64,000 nucleotides of DNA from an uncultured Caproiciproducens sp. GTDB taxonomy: Bacteria; Bacillota; Clostridia; Oscillospirales; Acutalibacteraceae. The DNA lies in the NCBI RefSeq assembly GCF_963664915.1, contig NZ_OY761810.1, positions 2,308,661 to 2,372,660 of the forward strand. Direction: 5' to 3'. The translations under genes were made by a program, and so were the position numbers. The notes under the pieces were generated by a model. It worked only from the letters and a program-made list of their open reading frames with translations. It ran no database searches and had not been told where the DNA came from. Numbering within the stretch: position 1 is the first letter of the stretch; each line of letters opens with the position of its first letter. Below are positions 1 to 13,787 of this stretch, one piece after another.

Positions 1-78
1 TTCTCGGAATGCCATAATAAACGAATTGTTATCGTAATGGATTCTGTAATTAAGGGATAAAATTCAGGAGGAAAATGT

Positions 79-2703
79 ATGAGCAAGGAACTTGCAAAAA
101 CCTATGAACCACAGGAAGTGGAAGACAGAATTTATGACTTCTGGCTGTCCGGCGGCTATTTCCATGCGGAGCCGGATCCAAAGAAGCAGCCATATACCAT
201 TGTTATTCCGCCCCCAAACATCACCGGTCAGCTCCATATGGGACATGCTCTTGATGAAACGCTGCAGGATATTCTGATTCGCTGGAGAAGAATGCAGGGA
301 TATTCGGCGCTTTGGCTCCCGGGAACCGATCATGCTTCCATAGCGACAGAAGCGAAAATTGTCGAGGCAATGCGCAAAGAGGGCCTCAGCAAGGACGATA
401 TCGGCCGCGATGCGTTTTTGGAGCGCGCGTGGAAATGGAAAGAAAAATACGGCGGACGCATTATTGAACAGCTGAAAAAATTAGGCTCCTCCTGTGACTG
501 GGAACGCGAGCGTTTCACACTGGACGAAGGCTGTTCCAAAGCCGTAAAAGAAGTTTTTGTAAGGCTGTACGATAAAGGCCTGATCTACCGCGGCGAGCGC
601 ATTATCAACTGGTGCCCGCGCTGCCGCACCTCCATTTCCGACGCGGAGGTGGAATTCAGCGAGCACGACGGTTTCTTCTGGCATCTTCGCTATCCATTTA
701 AGGATGGCAGCGGTTACATTCAGCTTGCGACAACCAGACCGGAAACCATGCTTGGTGACACCGCGGTTGCAGTACATCCGGATGATGAACGCTATTCGGA
801 GCTGGTGGGCAAGACCTTGATTCTTCCGCTTGTGAATCGAGAAATTCCGCTGATAGCGGATACTTATGTTGAACGCGATTTCGGGACCGGCGTGGTGAAA
901 ATTACGCCTGCGCACGACCCGAATGATTTTGAAGTTGGTCTGCGTCATGACCTGCCGATTATTAACGTGATGGACGACGGCGGAAATATGAATGAAAACA
1001 GCGGAAAATACGCCGGAATGCCCGCGCTGGAAGCCCGTAAGCAGATTGTAGCGGACTTGAAGGAGCAGGGATTCCTTGTTGCAGTTGAGCCGATTAAGCA
1101 CAATGTAGGTTCCTGCTACCGCTGCGGTACCGTCGTGGAGCCGCGCATTTCGAAGCAGTGGTTTGTAAAAATGAAGCCGCTGGCTGAACCGGCGCTCAAA
1201 GAGGTTAAGGACGGAAAGGTAAAATTTGTTCCCGAGCGCTTTGAGAAAATTTATGACCACTGGATGGAGAATATCCGGGACTGGTGCATTTCGCGTCAGC
1301 TCTGGTGGGGTCACCGTATTCCGGCGTGGTATTGCCAGGACTGCGGCGAAATGATCGTTTCCCGCGAGGAGCCCCACACCTGCCCGAAATGCGGTTCCAA
1401 AAACCTGAAACAGGACGAGGACACCCTCGACACCTGGTTCAGCTCCGCACTCTGGCCGTTTTCTACGCTTGGCTGGCCGGACAAAACCGAGGATTTAAAG
1501 TATTTTTATCCCACCAATACACTTGTTACAGCCTATGATATCATTTTCTTTTGGGTTGCCCGTATGATTTTCTCGGGAATTGAGCACACGGGAGAAGTTC
1601 CGTTCAATACGGTGTTTTTCCACGGCCTTGTGCGTGACGCGCAGGGAAAAAAAATGAGCAAATCGCTCGGCAACGGAATTGACCCGCTGGAGATTATCGA
1701 CAAATTCGGTGCGGACGCGCTCCGGTTTACGCTGGTAACGGGAATAAGCCCCGGAAATGACACGCGCTTTTCAGACGAAAAGGTGGAGTCCAGCCGTAAT
1801 TTTGCCAATAAAATTTGGAATGCTTCGCGTTTTATTCTCATGAATACCGATGGGCATGATGTAAAAAATGAACTTCCGGCCAAACTTGCGGTTGAAGATC
1901 AGTGGATTATCGATTCCTTTAATCGTGTGGCAAAGGAAATTACAGACAATCTTGAACATTTCGAGCTTGGCGTTGCCGTGCAAAAGTTGTATGATTTTTT
2001 GTGGGACGAGTTTTGCGACTGGTATATCGAAATCGCCAAAATCCGCCTGAACTCCGACGATGAAGAGGCCGCGCAGAATGTGCGTCAGGTGCTTGTCTGG
2101 GTCATGAGCGGTACGCTGAAGCTGATGCACCCATTTATGCCGTTCATCACGGAAGAAATCTGGCAGACGCTTCCGCATGAGGGCGAATCCATTATGGTTT
2201 CCAAATGGCCGGAGTATGAAGAAGGCCACTGTTTCCCGCAGGCCGCGGCGAATATGCAGAGCATTATGGATGCGGTGCGCTCAGTTCGAAACCGCCGTTC
2301 GGAAATGAATGTGCCCCCTTCACGCAAAACCCATCTTTATATCGCATCCAACGACACTTCAATGTTTGAAGAAGGTAAAGGAATCCTGAAAAGGCTTGCC
2401 TATGCCAGCGAAGTAGAAATCGGGGCGGACTGTCAGATTGAAGGTGCGGCGACCATCGTGACGGCCAACGCTAAACTTTATATTCCTATGTCCGAACTCG
2501 TCGATAAAAAGGCGGAGCTTGACCGCCTTACCAAAGAACTGGAATCCGCGCAAAAACAATATGCCAACGCGCAGGAGAAGCTTAACAATGAAAGATTCAT
2601 GTCAAAAGCGCCTGCGAACGTCGTGGACGGCGTGAAACAAAATGCCGCAAAGCTGAGCGACCATATTGCGCTGATTCAGTCCGGTATTGACGCTTTGAAA
2701 TAA
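79..2703 (+). CDS. valS: Valine--tRNA ligase
   Basis: Class I aminoacyl-tRNA synthetase that charges tRNA-Val in the cytoplasm. The 874-residue product has the HIGH-type motif HMGH at residues 53-56 and KMSKS at 525-529. Cys-pair zinc-like motifs lie between them, and the C-terminal 70 residues form the coiled coil typical of ValRS. AGGAGG at 67-72 sets the ATG at 79. No T-box is visible in the 78 bases upstream, but the window may simply start too late to include one. A stem-loop follows the stop, then folC, the same gene order as in Bacillus and many Clostridia. Confidence 0.98.
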   Translation: MSKELAKTYEPQEVEDRIYDFWLSGGYFHAEPDPKKQPYTIVIPPPNITGQLHMGHALDETLQDILIRWRRMQGYSALWLPGTDHASIATEAKIVEAMRKEGLSKDDIGRDAFLERAWKWKEKYGGRIIEQLKKLGSSCDWERERFTLDEGCSKAVKEVFVRLYDKGLIYRGERIINWCPRCRTSISDAEVEFSEHDGFFWHLRYPFKDGSGYIQLATTRPETMLGDTAVAVHPDDERYSELVGKTLILPLVNREIPLIADTYVERDFGTGVVKITPAHDPNDFEVGLRHDLPIINVMDDGGNMNENSGKYAGMPALEARKQIVADLKEQGFLVAVEPIKHNVGSCYRCGTVVEPRISKQWFVKMKPLAEPALKEVKDGKVKFVPERFEKIYDHWMENIRDWCISRQLWWGHRIPAWYCQDCGEMIVSREEPHTCPKCGSKNLKQDEDTLDTWFSSALWPFSTLGWPDKTEDLKYFYPTNTLVTAYDIIFFWVARMIFSGIEHTGEVPFNTVFFHGLVRDAQGKKMSKSLGNGIDPLEIIDKFGADALRFTLVTGISPGNDTRFSDEKVESSRNFANKIWNASRFILMNTDGHDVKNELPAKLAVEDQWIIDSFNRVAKEITDNLEHFELGVAVQKLYDFLWDEFCDWYIEIAKIRLNSDDEEAAQNVRQVLVWVMSGTLKLMHPFMPFITEEIWQTLPHEGESIMVSKWPEYEEGHCFPQAAANMQSIMDAVRSVRNRRSEMNVPPSRKTHLYIASNDTSMFEEGKGILKRLAYASEVEIGADCQIEGAATIVTANAKLYIPMSELVDKKAELDRLTKELESAQKQYANAQEKLNNERFMSKAPANVVDGVKQNAAKLSDHIALIQSGIDALK

Positions 2704-2706
2704 TAG

Positions 2707-2736
2707 ATGAAAGGCGGACAAATGTCCGCCTTTCAT
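2707..2736 (+). terminator. Stem-loop between valS and folC
   Basis: A perfect 13-bp inverted repeat (2707-2719 with 2724-2736) and a 4-base loop start 3 bases after the valS stop. It lacks a clean T-run, so it may only partly terminate or may stabilise the valS mRNA. It also argues against starting folC inside it. Confidence 0.55.
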
Positions 2737-2763
2737 TATGGAATGAATGTAGGTGTAAAACGA

Positions 2764-4056
2764 ATGATGACTTATGAGGAAGCGCTTACAAAAATATCAA
2801 CACTCCTGCGTTTTGGCTCCAGACCGGGACTGAATCGGGTGCAGAAGCTTCTCTCCCGTCTTGGAAATCCGCAGGATAAGCTGAAATTTGTTCATGTGGC
2901 CGGCACAAACGGAAAGGGCTCCACCTGTGCGCTGATTGCTTCGGTGCTCAGAAAGTCCCAATATAAAACCGGGCTGTTCATTTCTCCTTTCGTCACGGAT
3001 TTTTGCGAGAGGATGCAGATCAACGGTGAAATGATCAGCCATGAAGAATTGAGCTTGCTTGTGGAGCAAATATTTCCGGTTGTGGAACAAATGGCTGAAA
3101 ACGGCGAAATTATCACGGAGTTCGAGTTGATTACTGCGATTGCATTGCAGTGGTTTGCGCAGAATGATTGTGATATTGTAGTGCTGGAAGTGGGACTCGG
3201 CGGCCGTCTTGACGCGACGAATGTCATTTCTACGCCGCTTGTGTCGGTTATTACGTCCATTTCACTTGACCATACTGCGATTTTAGGTGATACGCTGGAA
3301 CAGATTACCTATGAGAAATGCGGTATTATTAAAGAAAATGGTATTACGGTCTGCTACCCTGACCAAAACGAAGAGGCGCTTGAAGTGATCCGCAGGATTG
3401 CCGCCGAAAGGCACAATCGGTTCATCCTAGCCGATATGGCAAGCGTGGAGACGCTGTCCATGAATATCACAGGAACCGGCCTTGCATACAGGGGATTGCT
3501 GGTCAGCCTTCCTTTTATAGGAGAGCATCAGATCAAAAATGCAGTCACCGCGCTTGCCGTGATCGAGGAGCTGAAAAAGCTGGGATACAACATTGCCGAC
3601 CACAGCATTGAAGCGGGTTTTTCCTCTGCTGTTTTTCCGGCCCGTCTTGAACTTATGTCGTCTGATCCGCTGATTGTGCTCGACGGAGCGCATAATCCGG
3701 ACGGAACCGCCGCATTGGCCGACGCGGTCAGAAAATACCTCGGGGACAAAAAAATTGTAGCGATTGTCGGCATGCTTGCCGATAAAGATGTTACGGCCGC
3801 AACGAGAAATTTTACAGGCTTATTCTCCCACGTCATTACGCTTGCACCGAACAGTCCGCGTGCAATGAATGCGGAAAGCCTTGCGGAGCACTTTCAGAAG
3901 ATCGGGGCAGACACGGAACCGATGACCGACGCTGATGCGGCTCTAGCGAAAGGACTTTCCATGATGGATCACAACAGCGCCCTGCTGATTTGCGGTTCCC
4001 TTTATCTGGCGGGTGATCTTCGGCCGCGCGTCCTGAAATTGCTTTATGCAAAATAA
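2764..4056 (+). CDS. folC: Folylpolyglutamate synthase / dihydrofolate synthase
   Basis: ATP-dependent ligase of the Mur ligase family that adds glutamate to dihydropteroate or folates, so it acts in folate synthesis and retention. The P-loop GTNGKGST is at residues 47-54. A Mur-like central domain and the C-terminal DGAHNPDG motif follow. Length 430 aa is normal. The frame is open from 2707, but that start lies inside a stem-loop. AGGTG at 2751-2755 sits 8 bases before ATG 2764, so I chose 2764. A strong terminator follows. Confidence 0.94.
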   Translation: MMTYEEALTKISTLLRFGSRPGLNRVQKLLSRLGNPQDKLKFVHVAGTNGKGSTCALIASVLRKSQYKTGLFISPFVTDFCERMQINGEMISHEELSLLVEQIFPVVEQMAENGEIITEFELITAIALQWFAQNDCDIVVLEVGLGGRLDATNVISTPLVSVITSISLDHTAILGDTLEQITYEKCGIIKENGITVCYPDQNEEALEVIRRIAAERHNRFILADMASVETLSMNITGTGLAYRGLLVSLPFIGEHQIKNAVTALAVIEELKKLGYNIADHSIEAGFSSAVFPARLELMSSDPLIVLDGAHNPDGTAALADAVRKYLGDKKIVAIVGMLADKDVTAATRNFTGLFSHVITLAPNSPRAMNAESLAEHFQKIGADTEPMTDADAALAKGLSMMDHNSALLICGSLYLAGDLRPRVLKLLYAK

Positions 4057-4096
4057 AAACTGCCTGTCCGCAAATTTCGAGTAAAATTTTACACAA

Positions 4097-4131
4097 AATC
4101 CCTTATCTTTATAGATAAGGGATTTTTTTAT
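4097..4131 (+). terminator. Rho-independent terminator after folC
   Basis: A 12-bp perfect stem (4097-4108 with 4113-4124), TTAT loop and T-run. It isolates valS-folC from the spoIIA operon. Confidence 0.9.
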
Positions 4132-4212
4132 TATTGTTGTGCCAAAATAATTGAATAATGGATGTTTATTATGCCAATACTATAAAATTACATAAATTTT
4201 GGAGGGATCCGT

Positions 4213-4545
4213 ATGGGCGTCAGATTAATTTTGAAAGACGGCGAGATGACCGCGGTACTGAGCGGTGAAATCGACCATCATTCCGCGCGGGAAATCCGCG
4301 GCGCAATTGATGAGGCGGCGTCGAAAGTAAAACCGAAACTGTTAACGCTTGACTTTTCGGCGGTGCAGTTTATGGACAGTTCCGGCGTGGGACTGATCAT
4401 GGGACGCTGTAAGCTGATGCAGATTTGGGGCGGCAGTGTCAGAATAGCGAATTTGCAGCCTAAAATAGAAAAGATCGTATCTCTTGCGGGTTTGAACCAG
4501 CTCTGCAGTATTGTAAAGGAAGTGAAGATCAATGAAGCCAATTAA
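4213..4545 (+). CDS. spoIIAA: Anti-sigma F factor antagonist (SpoIIAA)
   Basis: STAS-domain protein. In its unphosphorylated state it frees sigma-F by binding the SpoIIAB anti-sigma factor in the forespore. The 110 residues hold the conserved MDSSG motif at 54-58; the second Ser (57) is the expected SpoIIAB phosphorylation site by family knowledge. GGAGG lies just upstream of ATG 4213. The 3' end overlaps spoIIAB by 14 bases, suggesting translational coupling. First gene of the three-gene operon. In Bacillus this operon uses a sigma-H promoter; I could not identify one convincingly in 4132-4212. Confidence 0.96.
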   Translation: MGVRLILKDGEMTAVLSGEIDHHSAREIRGAIDEAASKVKPKLLTLDFSAVQFMDSSGVGLIMGRCKLMQIWGGSVRIANLQPKIEKIVSLAGLNQLCSIVKEVKINEAN

Positions 4546-4981
4546 TGAAATGTCAGTCTCTTTTTTAAGTTGCTCGGCGAATGAATCGTTCGGCAGAGCG
4601 GCGGTCGCGGCGTTTGCGGCGCAGCTTGACCCGACCATCGATGAGCTGAGCGACATTAAGACAGCAGTCTCCGAGGCGGTCACCAACTGCATTGTCCACG
4701 CATACCGCAATACCATCGGCATTATCTACATAACCTGCAAGTTATATGACAACGGTAAAATCAGTATCCGGATTCGCGATAAAGGCTGCGGCATAGAGGA
4801 TGTGGAAAAGGCGATGCAGCCTTTGTTCACCACTGCGCAGGATGAAGAACGCGCGGGGCTGGGCTTTGCCGTTATGGAGAGTTTTATGGATACTCTGAGG
4901 GTTACTTCGAAGGTGGGGCACGGCACATCGGTTACTATGTATAAAACCATTGAACGTCGTCAGACGGAAAAGAATCATTAA
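4532..4981 (+). CDS. spoIIAB: Anti-sigma F factor, serine kinase (SpoIIAB)
   Basis: GHKL-family ATPase and kinase that sequesters sigma-F and phosphorylates SpoIIAA. The N-box (EAVTNCIVHAY), G1 box (DKGCGI) and G2 box (GLGFAVM) appear in order in 149 residues, the usual family length. The start at 4532 lies inside spoIIAA behind AAGGAAG at 4516-4522. sigF begins 2 bases after its stop codon. Confidence 0.96.
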   Translation: MKPINEMSVSFLSCSANESFGRAAVAAFAAQLDPTIDELSDIKTAVSEAVTNCIVHAYRNTIGIIYITCKLYDNGKISIRIRDKGCGIEDVEKAMQPLFTTAQDEERAGLGFAVMESFMDTLRVTSKVGHGTSVTMYKTIERRQTEKNH

Positions 4982-4983
4982 AG

Positions 4984-5634
4984 ATGGACAGAAATCAAAC
5001 CATCAACGACAATATTGGCCTTGTGCATGCCTGTGTCAAGCATTTTAAAGGACGCGGCATAGAATATGATGACCTATTTCAGGCCGGATGTCTGGGACTT
5101 GTCAAAGCGGTTGACAACTTTGACAATGAGCGCGGCGTGAAGTTCTCCACTTATGCCGTTCCGGTCATTCTCGGAGAAATCAGGCGCCTCTTCCGTGACG
5201 GCGGCGCTGTTAAGGTTGGCCGAAGCTTAAAAGAACTCGCTATGCGTGCAACCCGTGAAACTTCTGCGTTCAGCGAGCGCGAGGGACGTACGCCCACCAT
5301 CAGCGAGCTGGCCGATCTTTTGCATGTCGAACCTGCCGAAGCCGCTCAGGCGCTGGGAGCTTCGCAGTTTCCGCTTTCACTCACCGCTTCGCCGGAAGAG
5401 GGCGGAGGCCAGATCGATGTCAGTGTGGACAGCGGTGACGATAAAATTGCGGAACTTCTTTCATTAAAGCAGGTTGTAACCGAACTTCCGCCCAAAGACA
5501 GGAGCATCATCGTTTTCCGCTACTTTAAAAGCCGCACGCAAACGCAGACTGCCCAGGCGCTCGGAATGACGCAAGTGCAGGTCTCACGCCGTGAAAAAGT
5601 AATTCTGAATCAGTTGCGCGCGAAACTTTCTTAG
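4984..5634 (+). CDS. sigF: RNA polymerase sigma factor SigF
   Basis: Forespore-specific sigma factor of the sigma-70 family. Region 2 (YDDLFQAGCLGLVKAV, then FSTYAVPVILGEIRR), region 3 and the region 4 helix-turn-helix (TQTAQALGMTQVQVSRREK) are all present. At 216 residues it is shorter than Bacillus sigma-F because the N-terminus begins directly before region 2. Its place after spoIIAB makes the sigma-F rather than sigma-G assignment secure. The ribosome binding site is weak, consistent with coupling to spoIIAB. A bidirectional terminator follows. Confidence 0.95.
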   Translation: MDRNQTINDNIGLVHACVKHFKGRGIEYDDLFQAGCLGLVKAVDNFDNERGVKFSTYAVPVILGEIRRLFRDGGAVKVGRSLKELAMRATRETSAFSEREGRTPTISELADLLHVEPAEAAQALGASQFPLSLTASPEEGGGQIDVSVDSGDDKIAELLSLKQVVTELPPKDRSIIVFRYFKSRTQTQTAQALGMTQVQVSRREKVILNQLRAKLS

Positions 5635-5650
5635 TCTTATGGTAAATATA

Positions 5651-5686
5651 AAAAAATCTCTCTGCCGGTCAGCAGAGAGATTTTTT
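5651..5686. terminator. Bidirectional terminator between sigF and metA
   Basis: A perfect 15-bp stem (5651-5665 with 5672-5686) with A and T tracts on both sides. It serves the convergent genes sigF and metA; the metA stop codon lies at its right edge. Confidence 0.92.
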
Positions 5687-6608
5687 AGTTGTCGGTAAGA
5701 TCTTTCAAATCATATGGCGTTTGCTGATATACATAGTAATTCAGCCAATTGATAAACAAAAGGTTTGCATGACTGCGCCATACAAAAGGAGGTTCCTGTG
5801 TAATATCGTCATCCGGAAAATAATGTTTCGGAATATTTGGGTGCATTCCCTTATTCAAATCTCTGAAATATTCGTTGGCCAGCGTATTACAGTCGTATTC
5901 CAAATGTCCGGTAACAAAGAACTGTCTGCCGTTCTTTCTGGCAATAATATGAACCCCGGCCTCTTCCGAAGCGGTCAGCAGAATCAGATCTTTTATTTTT
6001 TCAATATCCTCAAGTCTCACTTCGGTGTTTCGGGAATGCGGCGAGAAAAAGTCGTCGTCAAAGCCGCGTACAAGAGGATGGCGGATGTCGAGCAAATGAT
6101 GAAGGAAGACACCTGAGAGCTTTTCGGGCAATTGATACTTGGGTACTCCAAAGTTGTAATAGAGCCCTGCCTGGGCGCCCCAGCAGATGTGCAGGGTGGA
6201 ATAAACGTTGCGTCTGCTCCACGCCATAATCTTACAAAGCTCCTGCCAGTAATCGACTTCTTCAAAAGGCATATTTTCGACCGGAGCACCGGTAATAATC
6301 ATTCCGTCGAATTTATCATCCTTTATTTCATCAAAAGTCTTATAAAACGTGTTAAGATGAGAAGAAGACGTATTCTTTGAAACGTGCGTGGCCATCTGCA
6401 TCAATTCCACATCTACCTGTAATGGGGAATTTCCCAAAAGCCGCAAAAGCTGTGTTTCAGTGTCAATTTTTGTGGGCATCAGGTTTAGTATTACGATTTT
6501 CAGCGGCCGGATATCCTGAGCCATGGCGCGCTGATGCGTCATAACGAATATATTCTCTGATTCCAGCACTTCGACTGCCGGAAGATTTTCCTGTATTTTA
6601 ATTGGCAT
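5685..6608 (-). CDS. metA: Homoserine O-acetyltransferase (MetA family)
   Basis: Acylates homoserine in the first committed step of methionine synthesis. The product is 307 residues from ATG 6608, with GGGAGG upstream; the frame is open further upstream, but the family begins MPIKI. The predicted nucleophile is Cys142 in HICWGAQAG, with His and Glu in the GHLEYD motif. Residue 111 is Glu (GAPVENMPF), the residue reported to favour acetyl-CoA over succinyl-CoA in Bacillus MetA, whereas E. coli has Gly. I therefore infer an acetyltransferase. No SAM riboswitch is apparent in the short leader. Confidence 0.93.
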   Translation of the reverse strand: MPIKIQENLPAVEVLESENIFVMTHQRAMAQDIRPLKIVILNLMPTKIDTETQLLRLLGNSPLQVDVELMQMATHVSKNTSSSHLNTFYKTFDEIKDDKFDGMIITGAPVENMPFEEVDYWQELCKIMAWSRRNVYSTLHICWGAQAGLYYNFGVPKYQLPEKLSGVFLHHLLDIRHPLVRGFDDDFFSPHSRNTEVRLEDIEKIKDLILLTASEEAGVHIIARKNGRQFFVTGHLEYDCNTLANEYFRDLNKGMHPNIPKHYFPDDDITQEPPFVWRSHANLLFINWLNYYVYQQTPYDLKDLTDN

Positions 6609-6642
6609 CTTTCGCCCTCCCTGTTTTAGAGACAATAAATTT

Positions 6643-6671
6643 ATTATAGCAAACATCCATAAATACTGCAA
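6643..6671 (-). promoter_or_regulatory. Predicted sigma-A promoter of metA
   Basis: On the minus strand, TTGCAG (6671-6666), a 17-base spacer and TATAAT (6648-6643), about 35 bases before the start codon. The leader is too short for a SAM-I riboswitch. Confidence 0.65.
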
Positions 6672-6716
6672 TATACTATAAAATATTGAAATATTCATAA
6701 AATAGTGAAAAAAGCG

Positions 6717-6745
6717 TTGACAATGTATAAGTGACGTGGTATTAT
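6717..6745 (+). promoter_or_regulatory. rRNA operon promoter P1
   Basis: TTGACA (6717-6722), a 17-base spacer and TATTAT (6740-6745), preceded by an A+T-rich stretch like an UP element. Confidence 0.85.
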
Positions 6746-6777
6746 AGTGAAGCCGTCGAAAAACGGGAACAAAACGC

Positions 6778-6806
6778 TTGACAGGTTCACCGAAATGTGG
6801 TAAGCT
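6778..6806 (+). promoter_or_regulatory. rRNA operon promoter P2
   Basis: TTGACA (6778-6783), a 17-base spacer and a weaker -10 TAAGCT (6801-6806). Tandem promoters about 60 bp apart are usual for rRNA operons. Confidence 0.7.
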
Positions 6807-7039
6807 TTGAAACGTTCTCCTGTGTAGATTGACGGAGAAACAGGACCTTGAAAATTAAACAACGAAGAAGAATTAAAATAACCCGTAATTTATTTGAGAG
6901 TTTAAATGTACTTTCGGACAAAGAGAGTTGGCACTCTTTAAAAAAGCCAACAAAATACACGTTAGTGTATCGTATTTTAGAGCTATTCAAAGACTCTGAA
7001 AAATCGGTATAAACATCCGCAAGGGTGATTATATACAAT
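6807..7039 (+). other. rRNA leader with 16S processing stem
   Basis: Transcribed spacer without a gene. Bases 6846-6864 are complementary at 18 of 19 positions to 8681-8699 behind the 16S gene. They can form the long stem cut by RNase III in pre-16S RNA. Confidence 0.75.
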
Positions 7040-8610
<1,571 letters not shown>

Positions 8611-8884
8611 TGGAGAACTGACCAGCTGAAAATGCCGGTCTAACATCCAAGGTCGGAGTTACGGAAGAAATAATTCGAATCGTTGTTTAATTTTGAAGGC
8701 CCCGGACCGAGTCCGGTGTCATGCCGCGCACAGAGCGGATCTGAAAAGGTCGGCAAAGTGCACGCGTAACACCATAAACAGGTTAAGAGCTTTCTAAAAA
8801 TAGTGGAATACGAGAGAAGAACAACTCAAATGAGTATCCGCAAGTAAATAGTTCATGATGCGTAAGCATTATGGATTCAAACAT

Positions 8885-8960
8885 GGGGGTTTAGCTCAGC
8901 TGGGAGAGCGCCTGCTTTGCAAGCAGGAGGTCAACGGTTCGATCCCGTTAATCTCCACCA
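8885..8960 (+). tRNA. tRNA-Ala (TGC)
   Basis: A 76-base cloverleaf with anticodon loop TTTGCAA and encoded CCA, in the 16S-23S spacer. The flanking 8609-8884 and 8961-9104 are spacer without genes; 8681-8699 is the 3' arm of the 16S processing stem. Confidence 0.97.
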
Positions 8961-9104
8961 GCGGACAGAGTCCGCGGTCAATTCACGGGTAAGATTGGAT
9001 GGAAACATCAAATTGAAGCACGCGAAAACGACCGTTGATTAAGTTTGCGACAATGTGGCTATATGGGCACAAGGATAACCGGATAGCCTCTAGCCAGTGA
9101 ATAT

Positions 9105-9181
<77 letters not shown>

Positions 9182-9550
9182 CGGACACAGTCCGTTTATG
9201 CCGCGCGAAAAGATTGATGGAATATTCAGTTTGACGCCCGCGTAACGGAGGAATGTCATCAAAACAGGTGAGGCGGGACAGTCGAAAGACACTTCCGAAG
9301 AATCTGGAAATACATACGGTATGTTGGAATTGTTATGATAAAAGCATATTGTATGTCAAATGACGCACAAAGGAAAAGTTCGCGTGCATTTAAGTTGCAG
9401 TAACATGCAGGTTAATCCGTGACGAAGCCGACTGCGTCGGTGTACATTGAAAACTGAATAAAGAAGAAGCAGATAAAGCGAGAAAAATAACTTGTTATTT
9501 TAAATGATAAAATCTACAATTTTTAAAGAAGAACCAAGAAAGACACACAT
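9182..9550 (+). other. 16S-23S spacer with 23S processing stem
   Basis: No gene seen. Bases 9442-9463 are complementary at 21 of 22 positions to 12433-12454 beyond the 23S gene. A second pairing (about 9533-9541 with the T-rich stretch after 12390) lies closer to the mature ends. Together they make the RNase III processing stem for pre-23S RNA. Confidence 0.75.
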
Positions 9551-12390
<2,840 letters not shown>

Positions 12391-12510
12391 AAGTTTTTCT
12401 TGGTACACCCTCTTTCCCGCTCTGTTTCTTTACTTTATTCAGTTTTCAGTGTACAAAAATGAAGAGCAAATGGACGTAAGTCCGAAGCGTGCAGGCTCAA
12501 CCTGCCATAT

Positions 12511-12586
12511 GCACCATTAGCTCAGTTGGTAGAGCACCTGACTCTTAATCAGGGTGTCCGGAGTTCGAGTCTCCGATGGTGCACCA
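12511..12586 (+). tRNA. tRNA-Lys (CTT)
   Basis: A 76-base cloverleaf; the anticodon loop CTCTTAA gives anticodon CTT, and CCA is encoded. It lies between 23S and 5S, an unusual place. Confidence 0.93.
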
Positions 12587-12646
12587 TGATAAGTCAGAAT
12601 AGAGGCCAGCAGCCTCTGACCTCTTCGTCTGACGATGTGTAGTTAT

Positions 12647-12721
12647 GGCCCGTTGGTCAAGCGGTTAAGACACCGGCCTCTCACGCCGATAACGGGAGTT
12701 CGATTCTCCCACGGGTCACCA
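12647..12721 (+). tRNA. tRNA-Glu (CTC)
   Basis: A 75-base cloverleaf; the loop CTCTCAC gives anticodon CTC, and CCA is encoded. The outermost anticodon-stem pair is a C-A mismatch, but the acceptor and T arms are intact. Its 3' end is duplicated 152 bases downstream. Confidence 0.9.
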
Positions 12722-12722
12722 A
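12706..12722 (+). repeat. 17-bp direct repeat, copy 1 (tRNA-Glu 3' end)
   Basis: CTCCCACGGGTCACCAA is the T-arm/acceptor/CCA end of tRNA-Glu and recurs exactly at 12858-12874. Confidence 0.9.
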
Positions 12723-12857
12723 TTTTAATTGCATATACTAAGTTTTTGTTTACACATAACCGGAGAATCGAACTCCGTACTGCCCAGGAGACCAATGGCA
12801 AAGATTTACTGTGATTGCCTAAGGGAATCGCCGAAGGCGAATGCCGACTGCAAAGTC

Positions 12858-12874
12858 CTCCCACGGGTCACCAA
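12858..12874 (+). repeat. 17-bp direct repeat, copy 2
   Basis: Exact copy of 12706-12722. The roughly 135-bp interval also carries, near 12760-12776, a tRNA T-arm-like hairpin in reverse orientation. No gene is visible in it. The pattern suits a duplication scar or an excised-element footprint. Confidence 0.85.
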
Positions 12875-12954
12875 ATATTGCGGTTATCTTTTTATGTTCA
12901 CGTGCATATATTGACAAATAAATAACCTATTTACACAGTGATGTGATAAATACA

Positions 12955-13070
<116 letters not shown>

Positions 13071-13078
13071 ATAAATAT

Positions 13079-13154
13079 TCCTCAATAGCTCAGCCGGTAG
13101 AGCATGCGGCTGTTAACCGCAGGGTCGTTGGTTCGAGTCCAACTTGGGGAGCCA
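13079..13154 (+). tRNA. tRNA-Asn (GTT)
   Basis: A 76-base cloverleaf with anticodon GTT and 3' GCCA. It begins 8 bases after 5S rRNA and is followed at once by a terminator. Confidence 0.96.
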
Positions 13155-13183
13155 AAAGAACATCCATATGGGTGTTCTTTTTT
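13154..13183 (+). terminator. Terminator after tRNA-Asn
   Basis: Stem AGAACATCC / GGGTGTTCT with ATAT loop and a T6 run. Confidence 0.85.
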
Positions 13184-13316
13184 CATGTGCTTTCTTTATC
13201 TCAAAGTATTGGGTCAAAATTGTAACCGGGGATTGCACTTTCTATCGATTTGTGGTATTATATTCAAGCGCTTTGTTAGACGGCGATTTTAATATCGTGT
13301 ATTATTTATTTTATGC

Positions 13317-13393
13317 GGGCCATTAGCTCAGTTGGTTAGAGCAACCGGCTCATAACCGGTCGGTCCAAGGTTCGAGTCCTTGATGGCCCACCA
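13317..13393 (+). tRNA. tRNA with CAT anticodon (Met or Ile2)
   Basis: A 77-base cloverleaf with loop CTCATAA and encoded CCA. A CAT anticodon can belong to elongator Met or to the minor tRNA-Ile whose C34 is changed to lysidine by TilS, which is encoded at 25797-27176. Loop and stem sequence alone do not decide it. Confidence 0.93.
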
Positions 13394-13430
13394 ATACAAA
13401 AAACACCCTTTAAAGGGTGTTTTTTGTATT
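13393..13430. terminator. Terminator after tRNA(CAT)
   Basis: A perfect 38-base palindrome with flanking A and T tracts. It works in either direction. Confidence 0.9.
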
Positions 13431-13631
13431 GTGAATGATTTGGTAAAATCCTGAATTGTTTAAAAAACTGCAACAGAAAGCCATACACTGAAAGGAAAAT
13501 TTTCAGACCAGGAAATGGTATAAGCGAATGGTAATGTTTGTAATCACATAAAATTCACAATTAAAACAAGAAAATCTCACTGGAAATCGCCATAATATAA
13601 GCATATTAAATTTTTGATGGGAGAATGAATA

Positions 13632-13787
13632 ATGATTGAAAAAGAGATATTGGAGAAGATCAGAAAAATGCTTAGAGAATTAGGATGGTCCGATGAGGTG
13701 ATAAACAATTCGGAGTATTTTAGAAACGATGCGAATAAAGTACGGGCGATAGCTCAGTCCACAGAACAAGGAGCAGAACATAAATAA
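13632..13787 (+). CDS. Small hypothetical protein (51 aa)
   Basis: The ORF begins MIEKEILEKIRKMLRELGW, is charged and probably helical, with GGGAGA about 9 bases before ATG 13632. Codon use looks coding. I do not recognise a family. About 200 bp before it (13431-13631) hold no gene I can support. Its stop overlaps the start of a second short ORF (TAATG). Confidence 0.5.
   Translation: MIEKEILEKIRKMLRELGWSDEVINNSEYFRNDANKVRAIAQSTEQGAEHK

Noticed and set aside
1-78. T-box leader for valS
   Set aside because: Too short; no specifier loop or antiterminator visible in this window.
481-1377. 298-aa minus-strand ORF opposite valS
   Set aside because: Shadow of a strongly conserved synthetase gene; no ribosome binding site, and its composition reflects the complementary frame.
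6609-6716. SAM riboswitch before metA
   Set aside because: The leader after the predicted promoter is about 30 bases and contains no SAM-I core.
12745-12800. Minus-strand tRNA-like segment with a T-arm
   Set aside because: Only the T-arm (near 12760-12776) can be folded convincingly; no complete cloverleaf or acceptor stem.
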